Below are positions 25,911 through 35,441 of a stretch of 64,000 bases of DNA, piece after piece. The DNA lies in NCBI RefSeq assembly GCF_902499075.1, contig NZ_CABVPP010000027.1, forward strand, positions 1 through 64,000, in the 5' to 3' direction. Numbering within the stretch: position 1 is the stretch's first letter; every line of letters begins with the position of its first letter. Below the pieces are notes generated by a model. That model did not search any database and was not told the DNA's origin. It saw only the letters and a list, made by a program, of their open reading frames with translations. The DNA is from Burkholderia pseudomultivorans (GTDB lineage: Bacteria > Pseudomonadota > Gammaproteobacteria > Burkholderiales > Burkholderiaceae). The position numbers and the translations under genes are program-made.

Positions 25911-26909
25911 TCAGCGCGCTTCGTTCGCGAGCTCGTCGCGGATCTGCGCGGTCAGTTCGAACGAGCGCAGCCGCGCCGCGTGGTCGTAGATCTGCGCGGT
26001 GACGATCAGCTCGTCCGCGCCCGTCTGCGCGATCCGCGCGCGCAGCTTGTCGCGCACCGTGTCGCGCGAGCCGACCGCCGCGAACGACAGCGAATGCGCG
26101 ACGTTCGCGAGTTCGAGCTCGTTCGCCTCGAGCACGTCGACGGGCGGCGGCAGCTTGCCCGGCGTGCCGCGCCGCAAGTTGATGAACTGCTGCTGCAGCG
26201 ACGTGAACAGGCGCCGCGCTTCCTCGTCGGTATCGGCCGCGAACACGTTGACGCCGACCATCGCATGCGGCTTCGGCCACGCGGCCGACGGCCGGTACTG
26301 CGCGCGGTAGATCTCCAGCGCGCGCATCAGGTAGTCCGGCGCGAAGTGCGACGCGAACGCGAACGGCAGGCCCATCATCGCGGCGAGCTGCGCGCTGAAC
26401 AGGCTCGAGCCGAGCAGCCAGACCGGCACCTCGAGCCCCGCACCGGGCACCGCGCGCACGCGCTGGCCGGGCGCCGGTTCCGCGAAATAGCGCAGCAGCT
26501 CGGCGACGTCGTCCGGAAACGAGTCGGCGCTGCCGATCAGGTCGCGGCGCAGCGCGCGCGACGTGGTCTGGTCGGTGCCGGGCGCGCGGCCGAGGCCGAG
26601 GTCGATGCGTCCCGGATAGAGCGACGCGAGCGTGCCGAACTGCTCGGCGATCACGAGCGGCGCGTGGTTCGGCAGCATGATGCCGCCGGAGCCGACGCGG
26701 ATCGTCTGCGTGCCGCCCGCGACGTGGCCGATCACGACCGCGGTCGCCGCGCTCGCGATGCCGGGCATGTTGTGGTGCTCGGCGAGCCAGTAGCGCCGGT
26801 AACCCCAGCGTTCCGCATGCTGCGCGAGATCGAGCGTGTTGCGGAACGCCTGCGCGGCGTCGGCGCCGGCGGGAATGGGGGCGAGGTCGAGTACGGAGAA
26901 CGGTGTCAT
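25911..26909 (-). CDS. LLM-class flavin-dependent oxidoreductase
   Basis: A 332-residue luciferase-like monooxygenase fold protein of the MsnO8/YhbW-like type. The start [12 protein letters not shown] is typical, followed by [36 protein letters not shown] and [15 protein letters not shown], the flavin and active-site signature of the group. Such enzymes oxidise small substrates with reduced flavin; this subgroup has no settled substrate. The start is the ATG at 26909. It converges on the exported hydrolase and is transcribed alone. Confidence 0.9.
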   Translation of the reverse strand: MTPFSVLDLAPIPAGADAAQAFRNTLDLAQHAERWGYRRYWLAEHHNMPGIASAATAVVIGHVAGGTQTIRVGSGGIMLPNHAPLVIAEQFGTLASLYPGRIDLGLGRAPGTDQTTSRALRRDLIGSADSFPDDVAELLRYFAEPAPGQRVRAVPGAGLEVPVWLLGSSLFSAQLAAMMGLPFAFASHFAPDYLMRALEIYRAQYRPSAAWPKPHAMVGVNVFAADTDEEARRLFTSLQQQFINLRRGTPGKLPPPVDVLEANELELANVAHSLSFAAVGSRDTVRDKLRARIAQTGADELIVTAQIYDHAARLRSFELTAQIRDELANEAR

Positions 26910-27552
26910 CGGATGGCCTTCGAAGGGGCGTGCGGTGATGCGCATACGCAACAGATGCGTGTGATTTTGCCAAAGGGTTCCGGAACGCGCTGACGGTGCG
27001 CGGATACCCATGCGGCTGGCAGGGCCGCCGGGCGACCCGGCTCGATTGTTGCAAAAATCAATCCAATCTCCGATTTATTACGATTCTTTACCGAGATTGG
27101 ACGCGAATCCGCATCGACATACAAAATTGCACGAAACGTTTGATTTTCAAGACTGCAATACGCCTGCAAAGCGCTTACGCTAACGTGAACGTGGTGGCGT
27201 CGAACGGGTTCGCCGGCCGGACAGCTTTGCGGGAATTGCACCAGTGCGTTTCGCGCAGTGCCAAGCGCGGGGTGCCGTGGACTGTTAAAATCCGGCGCCT
27301 GTCCATGTTGTGCCGATGGCAACCATTCGATCTTCTCGCGCCCCGTCCGGGTGCCGCGCGAAGTGGCTCGCGCCGCCCGAAACGGGGCATGGCCGCCGTC
27401 GGGAAAATGGGCCGAGCCTCCCTCAAATACACAGACGCTGCTGGAACAAGGAGTCGGGTCGTGCCCGCGTTCGTTGCTGTCGGATCATCCAATCAAGCTG
27501 GACCACGCTCAATCGACTGCCGGCTCGGCTGCCTCGACGGGGGGCGCTGCGC
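26910..27552. other. 643-bp intergenic region upstream of hpnI
   Basis: No gene of protein-like composition is visible. The left part (about 27040-27180) is AT-rich and contains the inverted repeat listed at 27063-27100. Frames crossing 27258-27552 read in line with hpnI but are Arg/Gly/Ser-rich without family similarity. The hpn promoter should lie here; a definite pair of hexamers could not be chosen. Confidence 0.4.
27063..27100. repeat. Spaced 8-bp inverted repeat, AT-rich centre
   Basis: CCAATCTC (27063-27070) and GAGATTGG (27093-27100) are exact inverted copies separated by 22 AT-rich bases. It is positioned in the divergent region between the LLM oxidoreductase and hpnI. It could be a two-half-site operator or a weak hairpin. 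Confidence 0.35.
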
Positions 27553-28728
27553 ATGACGCCTGCCGTATCGCTGCTCGACTGGCTCCTGATCGCGTTCACG
27601 CTGGCGGCGGCCGGCTATGCACTCGTCGCGGCTTTCGCGCCGCGCCCGCGCACGCCGCGCACGGCCGCGCGCGACGGGTTCGAGCCGGTCAGCGTGCTCA
27701 AGCCGCTGTGCGGCGCGGAGCCGCATCTGTACGAGAACCTGTCGACCTTCTGCGAGCAGCGTCATCCGCGCCATGAAGTGCTGTTCGGCGTCGCGTCGGC
27801 GGCCGATCCGGCCATCGCGGTCGTCGAGCGGCTGCGCGCTGACTATCCGGAGTGCGACATCGGGCTCGTGATCGACGCGCGCGTGCACGGCAAGAACCTG
27901 AAGGTCAGCAACCTGATCAATCTCGCCGAGCGTGCGAAGTACGACCGCATCGTGATCGCGGACAGCGACATCGCGGTGAAGCCCGACTACCTGGAGCGCG
28001 TGACGGCGCCGCTCGCCGACGCGTCGGTCGGCGTCGTCACCTGCCTGTATCATGCGCGCAGCGTCGGCGGCTTCTGGACGCGGATCGGCGCCCAGTTCGT
28101 CGATGCCTGGTTCGCGCCGTCGGTGCGGATCACGCATCTCGGCGGTTCGAGCCGGTTCGGTTTCGGCGCGACGCTGGCGCTCACGCGCGACACGCTCGAC
28201 CGGATCGGCGGCCTGTCGGCGCTGAAGGACGAACTGGCCGACGATTTCTGGCTCGCCGAGTTGCCGCGCCGCCTCGGGCGGCGTACCGTGCTATCCGAGG
28301 TCGAGGTCGCGACCGACGTGATCGAGGCGTCGTTCGGGCCGCTGTGGCACCGCGAGACGCGCTGGCTGCGCACGATCCGTTCACTGAACCCGGCCGGCTT
28401 CGCGTTCCTGTTCATCACGTTTACCGCGCCGTGGCTCGCGATCGGCGCGGCGCTGGCGTTGTCGCTGGACGGCACCGTCGCGGGCCTGGTGGCCGGCTGG
28501 GCTGCCGCCGCGGGCGCGTTCGGCCGGCTCGTGCTGCACGCGCGCGGCGAGGACGGCTGGCGCGCGTTCTGGCGCGACCTGCCGCTGGTCGCTGTGCGCG
28601 ACACGCTGCTTGCGCTCGAATGGCTGGTCGCCGCGTTCGGCACGCACGTCGTGTGGCGCGGCGCGAGGATGACGGTGGTCGGCGGCGAACGCGCGACGGC
28701 CGCGGTGGAAGGGGGCGACGGCCGTTAG
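27553..28728 (+). CDS. hpnI: Hopanoid glycosyltransferase HpnI
   Basis: A 391-residue membrane-attached GT2 glycosyltransferase. In Burkholderia the HpnI family adds N-acetylglucosamine to bacteriohopanetetrol. An N-terminal membrane segment (about residues 5-24) is followed by the catalytic domain, with EPVSVLKPLCGAEPHLYENL, the DxD-type metal motif IADSDIAVK and a (Q/R)xxRW-type motif in HRETRWLRTI. Two or more C-terminal membrane segments follow (about 290-340). It starts the hpnI-J-K-L series, which makes the head-group of extended hopanoids in the inner membrane. Confidence 0.93.
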   Translation: MTPAVSLLDWLLIAFTLAAAGYALVAAFAPRPRTPRTAARDGFEPVSVLKPLCGAEPHLYENLSTFCEQRHPRHEVLFGVASAADPAIAVVERLRADYPECDIGLVIDARVHGKNLKVSNLINLAERAKYDRIVIADSDIAVKPDYLERVTAPLADASVGVVTCLYHARSVGGFWTRIGAQFVDAWFAPSVRITHLGGSSRFGFGATLALTRDTLDRIGGLSALKDELADDFWLAELPRRLGRRTVLSEVEVATDVIEASFGPLWHRETRWLRTIRSLNPAGFAFLFITFTAPWLAIGAALALSLDGTVAGLVAGWAAAAGAFGRLVLHARGEDGWRAFWRDLPLVAVRDTLLALEWLVAAFGTHVVWRGARMTVVGGERATAAVEGGDGR

Positions 28729-28915
28729 GCCCGCTCCGTGCCGGCATGGCGGGCGCAGGCCCGTGCGCTGGCGGAATTCGGCCCGACGGGCCGCGACGTG
28801 CCGCGCGAGCGTTGCGGCACGACATGACAGAGAGGCGGGCGCCCGCGCGGCGGCCCGCGGTTTTTTTGACTGAATCGTTGAATCGAATCGAACTATGCAG
28901 GCTACCGGAGCATTC

Positions 28916-30337
28916 ATGAAAACGCTGTTCTTGCAGGCCCCTTCGTATGACGGCTTCGACGGCGGAGCCGGCTCGCGCTATCAGGCGAAGCGCGAAATCC
29001 GTTCCTTCTGGTATCCGACCTGGCTCGCGCAGCCGGCCGCGCTGGTGCCGGGCAGCCGCGTCGTCGATGCGCCGGCCGACGGCCTGTCGGTCGAGGAAAC
29101 GCTGAAGATCGCCAACGACTACGATCTCGTGATCATCCACACGAGCACGCCGTCGTTCCCGACCGACGCGATGTTCGCGCAGGACCTGAAGAAGATGAAG
29201 CCGTCGATGCTGGTCGGCATGGTGGGCGCGAAGGTGATGGTCGATCCGCACAACTCGCTGACGGCGAGCGATGCAATCGACTTCGTGTGCCGCGAGGAAT
29301 TCGACTACACCTGCAAGGAAATCGCCGAAGGCAAGCCGTTCCCCGAGATCAAGGGCTTGAGCTGGCGCGCGAAGGACGGCTCGATCGAGCACAACGAAGC
29401 GCGTCCGATCCTCGAGAACATGGACGAACTGCCGTTCGTCGCGCCCGTCTACAAGCGCGACCTGAAGATCGACAACTACTTCATCGGCTACCTGAACTAC
29501 CCGTACGTGTCGATCTACACGGGCCGCGGCTGCAAGTCGCGCTGCACGTTCTGCCTGTGGCCGCAGACGGTCAGCGGGCATCGCTACCGCACGCGCTCGG
29601 TCGAGAACGTGCTCGCGGAAGCGAAGTGGATCCGCGACAACATGCCGGAAGTGAAGGAACTGATGTTCGACGACGACACCTTCACCGACGACCTGCCGCG
29701 CGCCGAGGCGATCGCCATCGGCCTGGGCAAGCTCGGCATGACCTGGTCGTGCAACGCGAAGGCGAACGTGCCGTACAAGTCGCTCAAGATCATGAAGGAA
29801 AACGGCCTGCGCTTGCTGCTGGTCGGCTTCGAATCCGGCGACGACCAGATCCTCGTGAACATCAAGAAGGGCGTGCGCACCGATTTCGCGCGGCGCTTCA
29901 GCGCGGACTGCAAGAAGCTCGGCATCAAGATCCACGGCACCTTCATCCTCGGCCTGCCGGGCGAGACGCAGGAAACCATCAAGAAGACGATCGAGTACGC
30001 GAAGGAAATCAATCCGCACACGATCCAGGTGTCGCTCGCCGCGCCGTACCCGGGCACGACGCTCTACAAGCAGGCCGTCGAAAACGGCTGGATGGAAGAG
30101 AACAAGACCATCAACCTGGTCAGCAAGGAAGGCGTGCAGCTCGCGGCGATCGGTTATCCGCACCTGTCGCGCGACGAGATCTATCACCATCTCGAGCAGT
30201 TCTATCGCGAGTTCTACTTCCGCCCGTCGAAGATCTGGGAAATCGTCCGCGAGATGCTGACCAGCTGGGACATGATGAAGCGCCGCCTGCGCGAAGGTGT
30301 CGAGTTCTTCCGTTTCCTGCGCGCGCACGAGGCCTGA
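28916..30337 (+). CDS. hpnJ: Hopanoid radical SAM enzyme HpnJ
   Basis: A 473-residue B12-binding-type radical SAM protein. The N-terminal cobalamin-like fold covers about residues 1-150. The iron-sulfur cluster cysteines are C206, C210 and C213 (GRGCKSRCTFC). In the Burkholderia pathway HpnJ converts glucosaminyl-bacteriohopanetetrol to the cyclitol ether, a ring contraction. The start is the ATG at 28916, giving MKTLFLQAPSYDGFDGG, the family N-terminus; an in-frame codon seven residues earlier is less likely. It is followed after 3 bp by hpnK. Confidence 0.95.
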   Translation: MKTLFLQAPSYDGFDGGAGSRYQAKREIRSFWYPTWLAQPAALVPGSRVVDAPADGLSVEETLKIANDYDLVIIHTSTPSFPTDAMFAQDLKKMKPSMLVGMVGAKVMVDPHNSLTASDAIDFVCREEFDYTCKEIAEGKPFPEIKGLSWRAKDGSIEHNEARPILENMDELPFVAPVYKRDLKIDNYFIGYLNYPYVSIYTGRGCKSRCTFCLWPQTVSGHRYRTRSVENVLAEAKWIRDNMPEVKELMFDDDTFTDDLPRAEAIAIGLGKLGMTWSCNAKANVPYKSLKIMKENGLRLLLVGFESGDDQILVNIKKGVRTDFARRFSADCKKLGIKIHGTFILGLPGETQETIKKTIEYAKEINPHTIQVSLAAPYPGTTLYKQAVENGWMEENKTINLVSKEGVQLAAIGYPHLSRDEIYHHLEQFYREFYFRPSKIWEIVREMLTSWDMMKRRLREGVEFFRFLRAHEA

Positions 30338-30340
30338 TTC

Positions 30341-31225
30341 GTGACGACACGGCGGGCGGCGCGGGCGCTCATCTTCACCGCGGACGATTTCGGGCTGCAT
30401 CCGCGCGTGAACGCGGCGGTCGAGCGCGCGCATCGCGACGGCGTGCTGAACGCCGCGAGCCTGATGGTCGGCGCGCCGGCCGCGCAGGATGCGATCGAGC
30501 GCGCGCGGCGGCTGCCGTCGCTCGCGGTCGGCCTGCATCTGGTCCTCGCGGACGGCCCGGCCACGCTGCCCGCGCACGAGATTCCCGCGCTCGTGGGACG
30601 CGACGGGCGGTTCGGCGACGCGATGGCGAAGGACGGCTGCCGCTTCTTCTTCCTGCCGCACGTGCGCGCGCAACTGCGCCGCGAGATCCGTGCGCAGTTC
30701 GACGCGTTCGCGGCGAGCGGCCTGCCGCTCGATCACGTGAACGCGCACAAGCACTTCCATCTGCATCCGACCGTGCTGTCGATGATCGTCGAGATCGGCC
30801 GCGACTACGGGCTGCGCGCGGTGCGGCTGCCTTACGAGACGAGCGCGCCCGCGTGGCTCAGGCCGTGGATCGCGCTGGTGCGCGCGCGGCTCGATCGCGC
30901 GGGGCTCGCGCATAACGACTACGTGGTCGGGATCGAGCACACCGGCGCAATGGACGAGGCCGTGCTGCTCGACGCGCTGGCGAAGCTGCCGCCGGGCGTC
31001 GGCGAGATCTACTGTCATCCGGCCGAAGCGGGCGACGGCCCGATCACGCCGACGATGGCGGCCTACCGCCCGGCCGACGAACTGGACGCGCTGCTGTCGC
31101 CGCGCGTCGCGGCCGCGCTGAAGGCGGCGGGCGTCGCGACCGGCGGCTTCGCGGACGTATTCGGCCAGGCCGCGGCGACGCGTGCCGCGCGCGCGTCGCG
31201 CCGGCCGGGAGCGCAGCCGTCATGA
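30341..31225 (+). CDS. hpnK: Hopanoid deacetylase HpnK (YdjC/ChbG fold)
   Basis: A 294-residue YdjC-family carbohydrate deacetylase starting with GTG. The metal site motifs are LIFTADDFGLHPRVNAAV near the N-terminus, ADGPATLP, and HVNAHKHFHLHP in the middle, with YCHPAE further on. HpnK removes the acetyl group from N-acetylglucosaminyl-bacteriohopanetetrol, the step between HpnI and HpnJ. It is tightly packed: 3 bp after hpnJ and overlapping hpnL by 4 bp. Confidence 0.93.
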   Translation: MTTRRAARALIFTADDFGLHPRVNAAVERAHRDGVLNAASLMVGAPAAQDAIERARRLPSLAVGLHLVLADGPATLPAHEIPALVGRDGRFGDAMAKDGCRFFFLPHVRAQLRREIRAQFDAFAASGLPLDHVNAHKHFHLHPTVLSMIVEIGRDYGLRAVRLPYETSAPAWLRPWIALVRARLDRAGLAHNDYVVGIEHTGAMDEAVLLDALAKLPPGVGEIYCHPAEAGDGPITPTMAAYRPADELDALLSPRVAAALKAAGVATGGFADVFGQAAATRAARASRRPGAQPS

Positions 31226-32253
31226 TGAAGTGGATCAAATGGCTCGGCTGGCCGATCGGCATCGGCATCCTGGTCGCGCTCGGGCTGCGCGACGGCGTCG
31301 GCGACGTGATGCAGATGCTCGCGCGCGCCGGCTACGCGCTGCTGTGGCTCGTGCCGTTCCATGCGCTGCCGCTGCTGCTCGATGCGTATGCGTGGCACCG
31401 GCTGCTCGACCGGCGCGCGTCGCTGCCGTTCCTGTGGTGGATCGCGACCGTGCGCGAGGCCGTGAACCGGCTGCTGCCGGTGGTCGGGATCGGCGGCGAA
31501 CTGGTCGGGATCCGGCTCGCGCGCTGGCAGGTGCCGGACGCGAGCCGCGTGACGGCGTCGGTGATCGTCGAGGTGCTGGTGACGATCGTCGTCCAGTATG
31601 CGTTTGCCGCGCTCGGCCTCGTGCTGCTGCTCGCGACGACGCACGACATGGGCGGCGGCACGATCGGCGTCGCACTGCTGCTGACGCTGCCGCTGCCCGT
31701 GCTCGGCGTCGTGCTGATGCGGCGCGGCGGGATCTTCCATGCGATCGAGCGCTTCGCGGGCCGCCTGCTCGGCGATTCGCACCGGCTGCTGCAGGGCGTC
31801 GACGGCAAGCGGCTCGACGCCGACATCGACGCGCTGATGTCGCGCACGCCGTTGCTGTTCGGCGCGTTCTTCTGGCAGCTGGCCGGCTACGTGCTCGGCG
31901 CGCTCGAAATCTATTGGGCGCTCGCGCTGCTCGGCCATCCGGTGTCGATCGGCGGCGCGATCGCGATCGAGGCGATGACGCAGGCCGTGCGGCATGCGGC
32001 GTTCATGGTGCCGGGCGGGCTCGGCGTGCAGGAGGCGACCGTCGTGCTGCTCGCGCAGATGTTCGGCGTCGACCGCGATACCGCGCTGTCGCTGGCGCTC
32101 GTCAAGCGCGGCCGCGAAGTGCTGTTCAGCAGCCTGTCGCTGGTATCGTGGCAGCTCGCCGAGCTGCTGCGCACGCGCCGGCGGATCGCTGCACCGCCGG
32201 TCGCACCGCATGCGGCGGCGCAGCGGGTGGCCGAAACCGAAACGACGCATTGA
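31222..32253 (+). CDS. hpnL: Hopanoid-associated membrane protein HpnL
   Basis: A 343-residue polytopic protein with about eight hydrophobic segments, related to the flippase-like domain of lysylphosphatidylglycerol synthases (UPF0104). The family pattern is visible in REAVNRLLPVVGIGGELVGIRL and HAAFMVPGGLGVQEATVVLLAQMFG. HpnL is consistently found beside hopanoid genes and a lipid transport role has been suggested, but its activity is not established. Its start overlaps the hpnK stop (ATGA). A hairpin 2 bp after its stop ends the hpn gene series. Confidence 0.9.
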   Translation: MMKWIKWLGWPIGIGILVALGLRDGVGDVMQMLARAGYALLWLVPFHALPLLLDAYAWHRLLDRRASLPFLWWIATVREAVNRLLPVVGIGGELVGIRLARWQVPDASRVTASVIVEVLVTIVVQYAFAALGLVLLLATTHDMGGGTIGVALLLTLPLPVLGVVLMRRGGIFHAIERFAGRLLGDSHRLLQGVDGKRLDADIDALMSRTPLLFGAFFWQLAGYVLGALEIYWALALLGHPVSIGGAIAIEAMTQAVRHAAFMVPGGLGVQEATVVLLAQMFGVDRDTALSLALVKRGREVLFSSLSLVSWQLAELLRTRRRIAAPPVAPHAAAQRVAETETTH

Positions 32254-32254
32254 A

Positions 32255-32286
32255 CGAGACGGGCCGCGCGCCCGTCTCGCGCTTTT
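32255..32286 (+). terminator. Terminator after hpnL
   Basis: CGAGACGGGC / GCCCGTCTCG, a 10-bp perfect stem with a 5-base loop, then CGCTTTT. Short T-run but a strong stem. Confidence 0.75.
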
Positions 32287-32338
32287 GGCGTCGCGCGGGT
32301 ATGCTTGCCGCGTGTTTTCTCGACATGCATTTCTTCCG

Positions 32339-32896
32339 ATGATCTTTCGTTTCCGGCTGCTTCCCGTGACGCTGCTGGCCGCTGCGCTGGCGCTGACCGG
32401 CTGCGACGACAAGCAAGGCGAGTTCGACGTGCAACGTATCAGGGACTTCTTCAACGCGATCAAGCCCGCGCCGCTGCTGCTCAAGGGGCTGAAGGTCGGC
32501 GAGTCGACCGAGGCCGACGTGCGCGGCACGATGGGCAGGCCCGAGACCGAGCGCACGTTTACCGACGGCTCGAAGCGGCTCGAATATCCGCGCGGCCCGA
32601 TGGGCAACCAGACCTGGTTCGTCGACCTCGATGCGAACGGACGCTACACGGGCGCGACGCAGGTGCTGACCGCCGACAATTTCGCGAAGGTGCGCCCCGG
32701 GATGACCGAGGACGAGGTGCGGCGGCTGCTCGGCAAGCCGGGCGAGGTCGCGCAGTATCCGCTGAAGCCGGAGACGGTGTGGAGCTGGCGCTGGCTCGAG
32801 GACGGCGTGAACACCGACGCGTTCTTCAACGTCCATTTCGGCCCGGACGGGCTGGTCTACACGACGTCGCGCTCCGACATCCTGAAAGGGCGCTGA
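32339..32896 (+). CDS. SmpA/OmlA (BamE)-domain lipoprotein
   Basis: A 185-residue lipoprotein. The signal sequence ends in LALTGC (lipidated C22). The second half has the BamE-like pattern VRPGMTEDEVRRLLGKPGEVAQYPL followed by WSWRW; a similar but weaker copy (GLKVGESTEADVRGTMGRPETERTF) precedes it, so the protein appears to hold two related folds. BamE itself is about 110 residues, so this is a longer paralogue and not the core assembly factor. The ATG at 32339 lies after the hpnL terminator, giving it its own transcript. Role unknown; outer membrane location is likely. Confidence 0.85.
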   Translation: MIFRFRLLPVTLLAAALALTGCDDKQGEFDVQRIRDFFNAIKPAPLLLKGLKVGESTEADVRGTMGRPETERTFTDGSKRLEYPRGPMGNQTWFVDLDANGRYTGATQVLTADNFAKVRPGMTEDEVRRLLGKPGEVAQYPLKPETVWSWRWLEDGVNTDAFFNVHFGPDGLVYTTSRSDILKGR

Positions 32897-32976
32897 GCAC
32901 CGCCGCGAGCGCCTGCCGCCGGTTCGCGACCGCCCCTCGTCGCTATATCGAAAAAGCGACCGGAAAATTGCAAAAA

Positions 32977-33022
32977 GTCCGCTTCCCGACGTGTTATCCG
33001 GCTGTCAGGAAGCGGCTTTTTT
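32977..33022. terminator. Bidirectional intrinsic terminator
   Basis: CCGCTTCC (32979-32986) pairs with GGAAGCGG (33008-33015); the outer bases add a further G-C pair and an A-run / T-run (AAAAAG before, CTTTTTT after). The loop is 21 bases. It closes the lipoprotein transcript. Confidence 0.85.
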
Positions 33023-33194
33023 CCTTTTGAAACAGGGCGGTAGGGCACGGTTTCAAATAACGGGAAGATTTGCTGCGACGCAGCAAACGGGCGCACGGTG
33101 ATTTGAGGCAATCCTTTTCGCTTGCGACTATCCGCGTCAGCCCGGCGCGTGACACGCATTCGCGTCGGCAACCATTCCAACTCTGGAGACGCGC

Positions 33195-33884
33195 GTGTTC
33201 CTTTACGGCTTTGGCCCCGTCCTGTGGGCCGGCACCGTGCAGACCATCGAGCTGTCGGTCCTGTCGCTTGCCACCGCGGTGGCGCTGGGATTGATCGGCG
33301 CGGTGGCGAAGCTGTCGCACAACCGGGTGCTGCGAGCGATCGCGACCGGTTATACGACGCTGATCCGCTCGGTGCCGGATCTCGTCCTGATGCTGCTGCT
33401 GTTCTACAGCATCCAGATCTGGCTGAACCAGTTCACCGACCTCGTCGGCTGGGACCAGATCGACATCGATCCGTTCGTCGCCGGCGTACTGACGCTCGGC
33501 TTCATCTACGGCGCGTACTTCACCGAGACCTTCCGCGGCGCGTTCCTGTCGGTGCCGCGCGGCCAGCTCGAGGCGGGCGCCGCGTACGGGATGAGCGGGA
33601 TGCGCGTGTTCGTGCGGATCATGTTTCCGCAGATGATGCGCTTCGCGCTGCCGGGTATCGGCAACAACTGGCAGGTGCTCGTGAAGGCGACCGCGCTGGT
33701 GTCGATCATCGGTCTCGCGGACGTCGTGAAGGCCGCGCAGGACGCCGGCAAGAGCACCTTCAACATGTTCTTCTTCATTCTCGTCGCGGCGCTGATCTAT
33801 CTCGCGATCACGACCGTTTCCAACCTCGTGCTGATCCAGCTCGAGAAGCGTTATTCCATGGGCGTGCGGCACGCAGAACTATGA
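33195..33884 (+). CDS. hisQ: Basic amino acid ABC permease HisQ
   Basis: A 229-residue inner-membrane permease of the polar amino acid uptake family, with about five hydrophobic segments. It starts with GTG at 33195 behind CTGGAGAC. The ATPase-contact EAA loop is LEAGAAYGMSGMRVFVRIMFPQMM. The N-terminal signature TVQTIELSVLSLATAVALGLIGA and the RSVPDLVLMLLLFY motif are typical of HisQ. It pairs with HisM (4-bp overlap), with HisP as ATPase. The binding protein is at 46335, on the far side of the arginine catabolic genes. Confidence 0.93.
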   Translation: MFLYGFGPVLWAGTVQTIELSVLSLATAVALGLIGAVAKLSHNRVLRAIATGYTTLIRSVPDLVLMLLLFYSIQIWLNQFTDLVGWDQIDIDPFVAGVLTLGFIYGAYFTETFRGAFLSVPRGQLEAGAAYGMSGMRVFVRIMFPQMMRFALPGIGNNWQVLVKATALVSIIGLADVVKAAQDAGKSTFNMFFFILVAALIYLAITTVSNLVLIQLEKRYSMGVRHAEL

Positions 33885-34594
33885 TCGAGATCCTCCAGGA
33901 ATTCGGCAAGGCGTTCCTTTACTGGGACGGCCAGCGCCTGTCCGGCCTTGCGGTGACGCTGTGGCTGCTCGTCGCGTCGATCTCGCTCGGCTTCGTGTGC
34001 GCGGTGCCGCTCGCGGTCGCGCGGGTGTCGAAGAAGAAGTGGGTGTCGATGCCGGTGCGGTTCTACACCTACGTGTTTCGCGGCACGCCGCTGTACGTGC
34101 AGCTGCTGCTGATGTACACGGGCATGTACAGCCTCGAGTTCGTGCGCTCGCACTCGCTGCTCGACGCGTTCTTCAGGAGCGGCTTCAACTGCGCGATTCT
34201 CGCGTTCGCGCTGAACACCTGCGCGTACACGACCGAGATCTTCGCGGGCGCGATCCGCGCGATTCCGCACGGCGAGGTCGAGGCCGCGCGCGCGTACGGG
34301 ATGACGCCGTTCACGATGTATCGCCGCGTGATCCTGCCTTCGGCGCTGCGCCGTGCGCTGCCGCTGTACAGCAACGAGGTGATCCTGATGCTGCACGCGA
34401 CCACCGTCGCGTTCACGGCGACCGTGCCGGACATCCTGAAGGTCGCGCGCGATGCGAATTCGGCGACCTACATGGCGTTCCAGTCGTTCGGGATCGCCGC
34501 GCTGATCTATCTTGCGGTATCGTTCGCACTCGTCGCGGCGTTTCGCCGCGCGGAGCGCCACTGGCTCGCGTATCTCGCGGCCGGCCGTCATTGA
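33881..34594 (+). CDS. hisM: Basic amino acid ABC permease HisM
   Basis: A 237-residue permease with five hydrophobic segments. Family landmarks are FRGTPLYVQLLLMYTGMYS, TCAYTTEIFAGAIRAIPHGEVEAARAYGM (EAA loop) and LPSALRRALPLYSNEVILMLHATTVAF. The start codon overlaps the hisQ stop (ATGA). It forms the heterodimeric transmembrane channel with HisQ for histidine, lysine, arginine or ornithine; the neighbouring AST operon argues for arginine and ornithine. Confidence 0.93.
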   Translation: MIEILQEFGKAFLYWDGQRLSGLAVTLWLLVASISLGFVCAVPLAVARVSKKKWVSMPVRFYTYVFRGTPLYVQLLLMYTGMYSLEFVRSHSLLDAFFRSGFNCAILAFALNTCAYTTEIFAGAIRAIPHGEVEAARAYGMTPFTMYRRVILPSALRRALPLYSNEVILMLHATTVAFTATVPDILKVARDANSATYMAFQSFGIAALIYLAVSFALVAAFRRAERHWLAYLAAGRH

Positions 34595-34615
34595 TTTCAC
34601 TTCGAGGAGAGCCAG

Positions 34616-35416
34616 TTGGCCGAGATCACTCAAACGAGCGCGTCCGCTTCCGTGAAGCTTGCCGCGGTCGACATTCACAAGCGCTACGGCGACAACGAGG
34701 TGCTCAAGGGCGTGTCGCTGAACGCGAAGGCCGGCGACGTCATCAGCATCATCGGCGCGAGCGGCTCGGGCAAGAGCACGTTCCTGCGCTGCATCAATTT
34801 TCTCGAGCGGCCGAATGCGGGGCAGATCGTCGTCGACGGCGAGGCCGTGCGCACGAAGGCCGACAAGACCGGCGCACTCGAGGTGGCCGATCACAAGCAG
34901 CTGCAGCGCATTCGCACGAAGCTCGCGATGGTGTTCCAGCACTTCAATCTGTGGGCGCACATGAACGTGCTCGAGAACGTGATGGAAGCGCCCGTGCACG
35001 TGCTCGGCATTTCGAAGAAGGAAGCCGAGGATCGCGCGCGCGAGTATCTGGAGAAGGTCGGCCTGCCGCCGCGCGTCGAGAAGCAGTATCCGTCGCACCT
35101 GTCGGGCGGCCAGCAGCAGCGTGTCGCGATCGCGCGTGCGCTTGCGATGCATCCGGACGTGATGCTGTTCGACGAGCCGACTTCGGCGCTCGATCCGGAA
35201 CTCGTCGGCGAAGTGCTGAAGGTGATGCAGAAGCTGGCCGAGGAAGGCCGCACGATGATCGTCGTCACGCACGAGATGGGTTTTGCGCGCAACGTGTCGA
35301 ACCACGTGATGTTCCTGCACCAGGGGCGGACCGAGGAACAGGGCGATCCGAAGGAGGTGCTGGTGCGCCCGCAGAGCGAGCGGCTCAAGCAGTTCCTGTC
35401 GGGCAGCCTCAAGTAA
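34616..35416 (+). CDS. hisP: Basic amino acid ABC transporter ATPase HisP
   Basis: A 266-residue ABC ATPase. It starts with TTG at 34616, nine bases after GAGGAGAG. Walker A is GASGSGKST, the Q-loop is [12 protein letters not shown], the signature is [15 protein letters not shown] and Walker B is [15 protein letters not shown], followed by [13 protein letters not shown]. The C-terminus matches HisP/ArtP. It powers uptake through HisQM; 21 bp separate it from hisM and 25 bp from the regulator, so all four are one operon. Confidence 0.95.
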   Translation: MAEITQTSASASVKLAAVDIHKRYGDNEVLKGVSLNAKAGDVISIIGASGSGKSTFLRCINFLERPNAGQIVVDGEAVRTKADKTGALEVADHKQLQRIRTKLAMVFQHFNLWAHMNVLENVMEAPVHVLGISKKEAEDRAREYLEKVGLPPRVEKQYPSHLSGGQQQRVAIARALAMHPDVMLFDEPTSALDPELVGEVLKVMQKLAEEGRTMIVVTHEMGFARNVSNHVMFLHQGRTEEQGDPKEVLVRPQSERLKQFLSGSLK

Positions 35417-35441
35417 CGGTAACGGAACAGGCAGGCTGCAC

